Below are positions 48,455-58,896 of a stretch of 64,000 bases of DNA, in pieces. The notes below the pieces were generated by a model that did not search any database, was not told the DNA's origin, and saw nothing but the letters and a program-made list of their open reading frames with translations. The DNA is from Rhexocercosporidium sp. MPI-PUGE-AT-0058 (lineage: Eukaryota; Ascomycota; Leotiomycetes; Helotiales). A program made the position numbers and the translations under genes. Each line of letters starts with the position of its first letter. Position 1 is the first letter of the stretch. Location of the stretch: contig JAGTJL010000016.1 of the NCBI GenBank assembly GCA_020746875.1, positions 310,001-374,000 on the forward strand, in the 5' to 3' direction.

Positions 48455-50867
48455 ATGGCGAACCGTGCCGGTAATCCTTTCTTCAATGACGAATACTTAG
48501 AATGGGAAGCACACAACGACCCAGCTCGCGTCCCATCAACTATTGCTGAGATAAACGTAGGTATTCCACTAGAACATTCGTAGAGACTAAGTGCTATTCG
48601 TTTACTAATACACGTTGACTCTTAGGCAAATTACGCTGCAGGACCTTTCGTTCTCCCACCTCCGGTGAACCCACCAGCTGCATTTCCTCCAACAATTGTA
48701 CCACCACTAGCCAGACGTCAACCTGTGGACCGATTTCGACCTACCATGGCCTCAGTTCCCGCACCAATGGTGGTATTGGCACAAGCTCAACTTTTGGCGC
48801 CTGTTTTTGGTATTACCGGCAAGGGTGGTCCGGATTGGACGGGTGTCAAGCATTTAGGAAGTGGCGGTAACGGATCTGTATGTCAATTTGAGAAGAAGTC
48901 GAGGTGTCGCTTGAGGCATTCAAAGCTGACACTATGCGTCTTGGACATAGGTTACCTTGTGGGAGTATACAGGCCCAGCGAGCAGACTGCCCCCAGTAGT
49001 ATCGGACCGTAAGATAGCAATCAAACAGTCCCAAAATGCCACTCGTCATCTCCGAAGGGAAGGAAACAAAATGACAGAACTCAACTTAGCTCGATCGGAG
49101 CATGTCGTGAAACTGTTGGTGGATCCTGCAGCTAGAATGACACTAGCTTCTGCTGCGAACGAAGGTCTCGGTGCTGCCGCTACTGCGTGGGTAGGTAACG
49201 TACGTCGACTTGTTATGGAATACTGCCCTTCCGGCTCTTTGCATGATCTGCTGAATTTGCGGATGACTCGGTCAGTGTTCTTTGTTTACCTCTCGGAAAA
49301 TTTGAAGTGCGCTAATCACTATATCTAGCACTGTTCGTCTCGAGGAGCTGACTCTATGGCGCATATTCGAATGCTTGGTTGATGGTTGTGCAGTCCTCGA
49401 GCACCGAGCAGAATTCGATATCATCGCGGGTATTGCTCAAATTCCCAATGCCTCCGTGGCAGCTACAGCTGCGGACCCTGGTGCCATCATTCATTTCGAT
49501 CTGAAACCAGCCAACGGTAAGCCTCAACATCTTTGGATCAAGCTGATGCTAAGACCTTTGAGTCATGATCACGAAGGACCTTGCGACTCATCTTGATACG
49601 CCAGTATGTAAAGTAAGTCTAATGACCAATTCAAATACAATCATCCTCCTTAGGTTTGGGCTGACAATCATCAAGATAGGAGACTTCGGCTTGTCCAGAC
49701 ATCGTCCAAGAATCCCTCCCCCCGGGCCAACCTCTGGTAACTGGGTCACTAATCAAAGCCTCCGCATTCGTGGAACAGACCTTTATTACGCGCCTGTAAG
49801 CGGGCTTCATATCTGACATCTCTTTGTGACTGGAAACTCATTCGTTTATAAATAACAGGAGCAGTTCTCAACTCGCTGGAACCACACAAGTTATAATGTA
49901 GATCCGGTCTGTGGTCAATTTGGCACGCAAACCAATGTATGGGGCGTAGGTCAAATCATGTATGAGGTGTGTTCTTTTTATATTTAGTATCAAGTTGTCA
50001 TTGGTGTGAAGAAAACCCTTTCTTATATTTGAATTGCAAAGAACTTTAGTTCTTTTTGCGAGTTGCCATATATACTGGGGAATGGCAAGCTAATTATGAA
50101 AAAATATATTTAGTACGAATAACCCAATTCCATGACGATCTTGTATGAGAAGTTAGACGGAATTATGTCTTCATATGATATGCAGCAGCACACTATATAT
50201 TACAAAAATTCCGTGCACCGTTTTTAGCCCCCGATCTTTGACTCAAGATTGCCCAGAACTGGGCTAATTTTAAATAGTCTAGCCTGCTATGATTTATCGC
50301 CTGTTCAGCACCATATCCCCTTCACGCCTGGCCCTCTTAATGGAGCCCCTGCACTCGGTCGTGCATTTGGGACTGAAATACAGGCAGTTCCGATCATATC
50401 GGCAGTTTTGAAAGATACCATCCAGGAGTGTCTGTATGAAATCCCTGCAAACAGGCCAACTCTTCTAGCACTTAAGAGAATTATCATGCACAACATAAAT
50501 GCTCTTATCATTGCTGGAGCTCAGTCAGAGGGTTGGCAAGACCTCGAGCGCCTCGAGCCACTTACAGCGTAAGTCACACCCATGTTTAAAAACATTCACT
50601 TTTGAAATTGAAGCACTTGGTTCCTTAAAAGTAATGATTGTTACTATGAGGCGGGAATAATACTGGCGTATTCGTAGCGATATACTAACTTTTTCTAGGG
50701 CAGAAGCAGCTTCGGTTACATTCGCCCTTGTACCGATGCGGTGTACAGCTTTGAGGCGTCTTCTACGCACATCACCGCAATGCCTGAATGTGCGCCAGTT
50801 TCATGCAAATAATCCTCGTCCGCGCTGCGAGCACCATTGGGATCTGAGAGTATGGCCGCGAAATTAG
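48455..50867 (+). CDS. Kinase-like family member K6 (Cys/His tail)
   Basis: Nine exons (48455-48556, 48626-48877, 48951-49270, 49329-49516, 49563-49612, 49676-49795, 49859-49968, 50278-50568, 50699-50867) give 533 aa. N-terminal element YLEWEAHNDP, then ANYAAGP; the glycine loop HLGSGGNGS|VTLWEY is split by an extra intron; ATP Lys in IAIKQ; hinge RLVMEYCPSGS; catalytic loop IHFDLKPAN (Phe replaces the HRD Arg); IGDFGLS; GTDLYYAPEQF. The tail is C-x12-C-x14-C-x2-H-W-D-L (NPRPRCEHHWDLRVWPRN). The 309-bp intron at 49969-50277 is far longer than others in the family and AT-rich. All frames agree, so this copy looks intact. Confidence 0.87.
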
Positions 50868-52011
50868 TGTCTAGCGTAGTGAGACCTGTCAGCAAACAGT
50901 GCCGTACGGGGGTGAAGTTCTAGCTTGTATTTTACCTTGGATTTGCTGTCATTTGCGGAGGCCAGATGTATTTTAGACTGATCTGGTGCTTCTCCTACGG
51001 TGAGAAGGGCGTGTCACTATATCCGGGCCTATGAAATTCATAGGCTAAGTATGGGACATTAGATCGTCACTTCGTTAGCACTAGACTTATATCAAGACCT
51101 TCGCGTGAAAGGAACTCGGGGTTGAATGGCGCCTGTGAGTGAAACCCAGCCCTAGTACCGCACTACATCTTTCAAGGCTTGTGCCTTGAAAGAGTAGCCA
51201 AAAAGAAGGACTTCGAAAATGCCGTTAACGAGCGAGATGGGCGACATTCCGTGTTGGTAAGAATTAGCCCATGAACTGTTTCTTCTCTGCTGTATCTTAT
51301 ATGGGGTTCCCAGTGAATAAGTTTGGATAAGTCTAAGAAGATATGGTTGAGTTAGTCTTGGAAGTATTCTCGGACCTTACCACAAAGTTCCATGAAGTCG
51401 GACCGTTGTAGCTTGGTTTTGAGGGCGGAAGCTGGAAACCAGGTCTGGTGGTTTGCCTTAGCCTGCATGATAGGTTTCCGGATGGTGCATACTGAGGTTT
51501 AAAAGATGTACCCTGCCGTAGAAAACAGTGATGGGCATCAAAATGGGATATTAGGTACCGCCAAGGAGTTAATGAGCGCCAGGCAAATAGAAATCGCATG
51601 GCAGCCACTTAAGAGTACGCATGTCTGATACAGCTACTGGAGAAGCAGTCCACTTCAAGCTGGGAAAAGAAAATCCAAAGATTGTATAGCCGTACTTGGG
51701 TCATTCTTCCGACTGATAGCATTCTCAACCCGTTTCAACGAAGGGTACAATTTTGGCGCAGGTGCTGCGTCTATTCAAGTCAATTGGTTCATACATAATA
51801 AATCCTCTCTTGCCCGCCTGCCAGCACACATCTCACGGCAATTTCATGGCAATGCTTCAAGATTTTGCTTATTCATTGCCATTTCGTAATCTGGCTTCAA
51901 TGGGCAAAAGGCTAGAAAGAACAACCCTTTATGCAGTGCAACACCAGATTCCGTCCCAAGCCAAATAACTCATCACCCAACCAGACCATACCCAGTCCGA
52001 GTCCAACCCAC
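50868..52011. other. Gene-free interval
   Basis: Lies between the 3' ends of K6 (plus) and the eL20 gene (minus). Only short motif-free frames are present, so nothing is annotated here. Confidence 0.45.
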
Positions 52012-53098
52012 TCAGTAGAAAGTCGATGGTCTGCTTCCGGAGAAGATCTTCTTGCCAGCAGCCTTGGAAATGCGGTGAGGGAGGGGGAATTTGAGATCCT
52101 TGGTTAGGAGTTGCTTAATGTAAGGGCGCTTGACATCATCAGTCTTCTCGAGCTCGACGACCTTGAGGATCTGGGGTTTTGGTTAGTATCGAAGTTTGTG
52201 GTGGAAGCAGGTGGGCATACGTGAACGGAACGGAAACGGGAGCGATGTCTGGCGGCCATATCTTGGTACATAGCCTCAACCGCATCGGTTCTTGACATCT
52301 CACGGTACTCCTTATACATGTTGTGGGTACCAGAGCGGGAATCGTATCGGATCCAAATACCGAAGTTCTTGACCTTCATTGGGCGCTTCTCGTGGATCTG
52401 AAGATATCATTAGTACCCTGAAATTTAAGCGCATTGCTTCGAGAATACATACGACGTTCAAGCTGACGATCTCTCCGTTCGCCTTCTTGACCTTTCGGAG
52501 CTTCATCAAGAAGTACCAGAAACGAGACTTTGCAACCACGGTGTTGGGTGCAAAGATTCTCATTCGGTACAACTTTGGTGCCGGGTTTGCCTCAGATGGC
52601 AGATGGCGGCCAATGACCTGGTACTCTGTAAGACGACCTGCGGTGGGATGTTAGCCTCTTCTTCGAGTCCTTTTTTGGGCCAGGGCCCATTGTGATTTTC
52701 GAAATTGTGCGAGAAGGCCTGGTGTTGATGCCATATGATGCAGAGCAATAAATGCGATCCCAGAAATCGATCGCAGATATTCGAATGGTCCAGGAAGTCC
52801 AACTGCCGGGAACATGTTGAACTGTTTGGTGGTGAGGTCGGATTATGTGTCGTTCGAACCCCTCCCTTCCACACATTTCTATCGCCCTCCTTCGCCCAGC
52901 GCGCCGTCAACCTTGTTCCATGCATGCTGCTTCACATTTTCCCCTCCATCCATCACCTCGGACGGTTACTTTCTGTACTTCCAGCTGGCCTCTTTGGTCG
53001 ATCGTCGTGGTTGGAATTTCATCGCATCGTCAAAGTCGAATTGCGCATCGTCCGGAACCAGGAAGAGAAGGAAGAGAGGAAATCTAAAGCTTACCCAT
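52012..53098 (-). CDS. rpl20: 60S ribosomal protein eL20 (L18a family)
   Basis: Four exons (53098-53095, 52637-52453, 52397-52221, 52170-52012) give 174 aa, the normal length. The first coding exon is just ATGG, followed by a GTAAGC donor and a 457-bp intron; splicing to GTCGTCTTACAGAG restores the universal start [12 protein letters not shown]. Other conserved blocks are [40 protein letters not shown], and [20 protein letters not shown] across the last intron. It ends SGSRPSTFY. The protein is a component of the large ribosomal subunit in the cytoplasm. Identity is essentially certain. It is transcribed divergently from the csn12 homologue. Confidence 0.97.
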
Positions 53099-53597
53099 CT
53101 TCGAGTAGTCAGTAATTGATCAAGATGCGACAGTCTGTAGAGACGGAGGAACTCACTTTGTATCGTTGGTCGTTGTCGATGTTGTCGTTGAAGTTAGTCG
53201 CGAAGTTCTCGTCTTGAAAATTGGCGTAGTTTTGGAAAATTGCAGCCCTCAGTGCGGACGCTAGGCTGAGCTCGGCTAGTTGCTAGCGCGGCTTGGCGGG
53301 CCCAAACGCTCCTGCCCTGCCCTCCAGAGGACAAACAGCATAGAGAGGGAAAGATGGACATGAAGGATACGATATCGACTGAATACTCTATCTGAACCGG
53401 TGAATTAGCCTCCTTGATCGAACTTCCATTCCCATCGTTGCCATCCCCCGTTCCCTGCCCAGACATGACTTCACGCTGAGAATTGGCGTCGAACCCAGAC
53501 TTAAACCTCACGGTTCAGGCCACCAAAGTCACGAGATATCGGAACAACTTCACGACATTCCACGATTTCCCAGCAAACACTCAATAATACGCCCAAG
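53099..53597. promoter_or_regulatory. Bidirectional promoter region, rpl20 and csn12
   Basis: A 499-bp interval between the two divergent start codons. Both genes must be driven from here. No clear TATA box was seen. Confidence 0.55.
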
Positions 53598-55546
53598 ATG
53601 GACACCGTGTTCAGTGATTTTAGAAAGGCCTATGAGACAGGCAACGGCTATGAGCTATCCCAGACTCTATCTCCAATTTCTCCCACCTCGGATCCAGACC
53701 GACTGGAGAGATTTTACCGGAGTACGAACTTCTCGCATGCCCAGAGAGATTTCAAGAGCAGGATCCTACATAGCCATGCGTCTCCGTTTACTCTTCCAGC
53801 CGAGGAGGGTAATGGATGGGTGGAGGTGTATCACTTGTACTGGAAGGCTGTGGGAGAGATATTGAGGGCGGAAGCTGCTGCGGAGACGAGTTCAAAGGTA
53901 TGAAACCCCCAAATCAGTGGAGGGGCATGTTTTGAGATACGAGAGGCTCAATGTCGTGTCTTCGGTGTGAGTGTGGACGCATCTTGCAACATGCACCGCA
54001 GTCACGTGATCGTAACAGATCTCGAAGAATGCCCAGAACGGGAGGGTACCAATGTGGAATACGCCGCTAACATGCCCAGGTCTCGTGGGTTAAAGTTTAT
54101 GAATCATGGCGGGAAATGACCATCGCTCTAATCAGAGGCTACACCAATTGTGGATTTGAAGCCTGGACGGTGCCTTGCCTTTACGTGGCAGGCAAATATA
54201 TGAGAATTTTCGCCATCAAGGCAGACGAGGGCGCTGCCAGCACACCCGGATCAGTTACCAATTTCGATGATTTCAATCCCGAGGCCGAGAAGAATGAGAA
54301 ATTGGAGGATGCAGCTAGACATCTGAACAGGATCTTCACGATATGTTTGAGCGATAGGTAGACCACCCACAAACTCATCGAATATCTCAGGCTGATTATT
54401 AACAGAGCACCCCTCGAAGAATCACGGAAATGGGGAATATATAACATCATCAATCTGCTTTTCAAAACCTACTTCAAGCTTAACTCTATCAGTCTCTCAA
54501 AGAACATCCTCAAGGCAATCCAAGCATATCGAGGAGACATGCCAACACTAGACGCCTTCCCCAAGGCCCACCAGGTGACATTCAAATACTATATCGGAGT
54601 CATCTATTTCCTCGAGGAGGCTTACGAAGAGGTTGGTGTGCCTCAATTCCGAGATGCCAAGATACTAACACCCTCCACCAGGCTGAGAAGCATCTCACTG
54701 AAGCCTGGCAAATGTGCCACAAGGACTCGATCCGCAATAAAGAGTGAGTCCCCATCGATCAACATGCATTCCATCCATCCAACCAGTACTAACACGTCAC
54801 AGATTGATCCTCACCTACCTAATTCCCTGCCACCTCCTCACCACCCACACCCTCCCAAGCAGCACCTTATTGGCACCTTACCCACACCTCCAATCCCTCT
54901 TCCTCCCTCTATCCCGCTGCATCAAGAAGGGAGACCTTTCAGGCTTCGATGCCGCCCTCGTAGCAGGCGAAGACGAATTTACCAAACGCCGTATTTACCT
55001 AACCCTCGAGCGCGGCCGCGACATCGCCTTGCGGAACCTCCTGCGGAAAGTCTTCCTCGCAGGTGGCTTCGAGGAGAACCCCAAAGACCCAGCCGCCCCG
55101 CCAGTGAGAAGGACTAGAATCCCTGTGAGTGAGTTTGGAGCCGCGATCAGTTTGGGGAGCAAGGAGACAATGGATGGTGATGAGGTGGAGTGTTTGCTTT
55201 CGACGATGATTTATAAGGTACTTATCCCTTTCCCGCTTTCATTTCAGTTACTCTTCTGCTATTATTCCTTTATTGCCACCATGATGGTGATCTTTCCTCC
55301 CTTCGATGGAGGTTCGCTCCGTTTGTTTTCACGATAGCAGCCTGGCCAGGCAACGTCCCTTATCGCCTCGCCTATCCATCATCGCTCACCAATTATTCAC
55401 CATCCCGCATCCCTCCTCACACCCGGTTACAATTCGTCACACTTTACTAATATACCACCTAGAACCTAATGAAAGGCTACATCGCCCGCGAACGTGGCAT
55501 CGTCGTCCTCAGCAAAGGTGGAGCTTTCCCTGGGACTGGTGTGTGA
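53598..55546 (+). CDS. csn12: CSN12/Thp1-like PCI-domain protein
   Basis: Six exons (53598-53897, 54080-54357, 54406-54631, 54682-54743, 54803-55217, 55463-55546) with consistent phases give 454 aa, the size of fungal CSN12 homologues. Conserved stretches: [60 protein letters not shown] across an intron, and [12 protein letters not shown]-terminal PCI/winged-helix region follows ([19 protein letters not shown]), and the protein ends [12 protein letters not shown]. In yeast the relatives Csn12 and Thp1 work in COP9-signalosome-associated and mRNA-export (TREX-2-like) complexes with Sem1/DSS1. Which role applies here is not visible from sequence. Identity is firm. Confidence 0.93.
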
Positions 55547-57673
55547 GTTTGGTTGTGGCGGATCGTTGGGCTGCGATGCCCCCGCCCACCTACCTACCTA
55601 TTCGCCACCTCAACCCGACTCTCCTGAGGCACATACCTAAGATACCTACCAAGCAAACAAATTCTTCGGCACCTCTCTCTCCGCTTCTATGCAGTCACTC
55701 AAGGCTTGAGGTGGGACTTTCTACCTATTGCTCAGCTCTCAGTCATACCTACCTATGTACTATACCCATACCCAGTCCAGTCATGTACCGTACTTTACTT
55801 GCATTTGCATCTGCATCTGGTACATCTACAGTACTTCTGCCGAACCGAACCCAACCCGCCGAATCAACAGTTGCACGAACGAGTCACAGCCCTTATCCTC
55901 GGTGAACATATCCAGCCCTCATTCTCACAGCATCTCACACCACACCAACCCACACCCCCGCACCCACACCATACAGCCTTGTATCGACCTCCCCTTACCT
56001 ACTTCACTAGCCTAACACCCCTATCTATCAAACCTGATTCGCCTCCCCCTCTACCGAACCAATACCCAGCCAGAGAAACGAGTAAAAGCAGCACCAATCC
56101 ATCCCATCCATGCACCCCTCCACCATGACTCACCAGCTAGAAACGGCACGGTCCCCGTTTTAACTTCCTGGACTTCTCGAGCTTGCCATTGACGAATCGT
56201 CTTCCTCGACTGCTTTTTCAGGACAGGGTTTGTGATGGAGGGAGGCAAGGGTTGGGAGGCTGAACCTTGAGAGGGGTGGGTGGATTTGTGTTTTCTTCTC
56301 TCGTCTAGGTTGGGCTGGGTTTGGCTAGGCTTGGGTTGAAGGTTTGGAAGGATGTGATACGGGATGTGATGAGAAAAGGGGGAGGGGGCTAATGCAAGCA
56401 CTTTAGCTGATAGAGCATTCTAATGTGATACTGAAGATCTACGTGATTGCGAAATGAGGCTTTGGCGTGATATTTTATTCTACTTCCTCGGTTCTGGCAT
56501 TTCATCGATGGAGAAATTAATATTGGGTATTGATGTGGTTTTGAAGATATACTTCAAACTCCTAATTTTCGTGATTATCGTGGGTTTGCAACGCAGTTCT
56601 CTTTATTGATATTGATTGATATAGCTAGTCGTATCAAATTTCATAGTTTCTCTTCCTGCTCATTCTGTTCTGCTCTGGAGCCTCTTCGCCCGTTTCAGAA
56701 TGTGCTACTTCATGCCTATTTCCGCTCAATATATCTATCTCTGCTCTTGTTTGCAATTTTGCACTATCCGCTCAACCTTAAAAATCCATATTCTCAGTTT
56801 CCTCTTGTTTTTTTGCTTCGTGGAAGTACCCACGATTCTCTCACATTTGCGAAGAAACCCCTCTACCTTCAAATCAACATACAGCAAAATCTTCAAATTT
56901 AGAGGAAATGTGACAACATGGAACGCTTAGAAGAAGAAAAAATGCCATCAAATATGAGAATACAGAGAAATAGATAGTACAAATGGCATTCTTGTCCCTC
57001 CTCTCCTTCCTTTCTTGCTCCTCTCTGATTGTTTTTGTGTCGTGAGGAGATATAACATGATGCAATTGGAATGACACGATTCAACTCAACTGTCTATCGA
57101 CAGGAGGATAGCTAAACAAGAAGCAGAAATAGAAACGTAACGCCTGATGAGATGAGGAGAACAGACAAGCGCACAGACAAACAACTTATGTAACAGCCAA
57201 GCAGAGCAAGCGAGGAAAAGAATACAGCGACAAGATGGAAACATCAACAGTCTGGCCCAAAGGAACATCATAACGACGATAGTCGCCAGTATAGAAGAGT
57301 AATGATACAAGTGTTATGGTTTGTTGTGTTGTGTTGTGAGGATCCCAGAAGTACTGAAAAGCAAAGCCGACCAACCGGCTCTCCAAACGCCTGGTATCAA
57401 ATCAAAGTCGTGAACCGTTTCGCCAAATGTAATTTATCGTGTATGTTGTAAGGAGAGTACGAAAGAGAGATGTTTGAGAGTCGTGATGAGAAAATGTGTT
57501 GTATGAGGGAGAGGAGGTGAAAAAGCGAGGAGGTCATGAGATCGCCGAGTCATCATCTCAGTGATGAGTCCGCACGCTACGAGGCGAGCCTCTGTTACAC
57601 GTCAGTACATGGTCACAAGACCTTTACTCAACGCTGAGGTTGAGTTGAGGTTGAGGCTGAGAAAGTAGAAAGC
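55547..57673. other. 2.1 kb interval, ACCT-rich in its first part
   Basis: No gene is supported. From about 55580 to 55780 the plus strand has dispersed ACCT units (for example CACCTACCTACCTATTCG), and 55900-56100 is rich in CAC/CCA triplets. These look like low-complexity spacer. The remainder is AT-rich with short frames only. Confidence 0.45.
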
Positions 57674-58655
57674 TTACGCAATAGATGCAACATCATCGAC
57701 ATGATTGCAGAGTGCGACGAAGAGGTCGAAGAATAGCTGGGACCCGCCGGCTTGCATCTCCATCTGCATGGTGCCACTACGTTTGAATGTGCCACGGCTG
57801 CGGATTATGAGGGCGAGATAGTGTGCTCGAAGCTTGGAGTCGGTGTCGGGTGTGTTGGCGTATGCGTAACGGGCAGACGACAGGATTGTGCTGCATTGGA
57901 TGCCGGATTCTGTTGAGGTGATTGTTAGTTCTGGTTCTTGACAATGAGCGATGATGGGTGTTGCACAAGGTTCTTTGAAATGAGTGGTGATGAATTGATG
58001 ATGTGATAAAACTGGATAGACTTACGCAAGCCCTGCTTTCGCAACGCAACTCTCTTCAACTCATCCAAGCCATACTTCTCAGCCGTGCAGTAAATGACTG
58101 TATCCTTCAACAACTCGCCATCGACGCCATGGTGATATACTGTGCTCTCGACACTGCCTGTGCCGCTATCACCAGTCTCCAATTCCCATGAGTTCTTCCG
58201 CTTATTGTGTATGAGTCGAGGATAATAGTCGCCTTTGTAGAGGTATTCGAGGACGGAAGAGAAGATCTCGGGTTCTTCATCGGGAAGAGAGATGCGTTTT
58301 GCGGCTGCTTCCATGAACTGTCCGCGGCAGGCTGCTTGGAAAAAGGGAGATATGCAGAGTACATCTTCGTGTGCAGCGAAGAGCCGTTGTTCACGTCCAA
58401 CGACGAGTGTGATGATTGAGGAGGTCAGGGTACTGTGCAGAGGAAGATTAGGGACCGTACGGTTTGTTTGTAGAAGTAGATGAGATGTGATGCTTACCTG
58501 CCCAAGGGATTTGCTTCCTCGGTCGGAGGCCTGCGAGTTGTTCTCTCGGCTCGATTCTTTGACACAGCATGTTCTCGGAACGATGACTTCTTTGTGCCTC
58601 GTCGACTCCTCGAGAAACTCTCCGTTTGTGATTTGTTGACGTTTCTGCTGAACAT
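57674..58655 (-). CDS. BTB/POZ domain protein
   Basis: Three exons (58655-58498, 58432-58026, 57909-57674) give 266 aa. An Arg/Ser-rich leader (ESFSRSRRGTKKSSFRE) precedes the BTB fold: strand SSIITLVVGREQRLFAAHED, helix FFQAACRGQFMEAAAKRISL, and PEIFSSVLEYLYKGDYYP. A post-BTB helical part follows (VIYCTAEKYGLDELKRVAL). BTB domains dimerise and often recruit substrates to cullin-3 ligases; fungal proteins of this type usually have no second known domain and their targets are unknown. The stop used is TAA at 57676-57674. An alternative donor there (GC|GTAAGC) could splice to a short last exon, changing only the final few residues. Confidence 0.87.
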
Positions 58656-58886
58656 CTTCGGTCGCTGTATTTATTGCTTCGCTTGGTGGTACCGTGAAAC
58701 GTCTTCGGTCGGCAGATGTCGTAAAAAGAGCTCGTTAGTAGTACACAGCTGTATCATCCGAATACTTCGTATATGTCGTCGAAGGATGATAATTGTCGAT
58801 TTGTCGATGCGTCGATTGTTGAATGTCGAAGAGCCTCAGAAATGGGATGAAAGAGAGAGAGTGCAAGAATAAAAGGAGAGGAGCTG

Positions 58887-58896
58887 CCTATATATA
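58887..58896 (-). promoter_or_regulatory. TATA-like box upstream of the BTB gene
   Basis: On the minus strand the run TATATATAGG lies about 235 bp upstream of the BTB start codon, a plausible distance for a fungal TATA box with a short leader. Confidence 0.4.

Noticed and set aside
52735..53115. Plus-strand frames of 100-126 codons opposite rpl20
   Set aside because: They lie over the first intron and start of the eL20 gene on the other strand and have no motif of their own.
54744..55337. 197-codon frame presented as a separate gene
   Set aside because: It is mostly the fifth exon of the csn12 homologue (from 54803) read through its flanking introns.
55306..56128. Long Pro/His/Thr-rich plus-strand frames after csn12
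   Set aside because: Their composition comes from ACCT- and CAC-rich spacer DNA; there are no introns, no domain and no conserved start.
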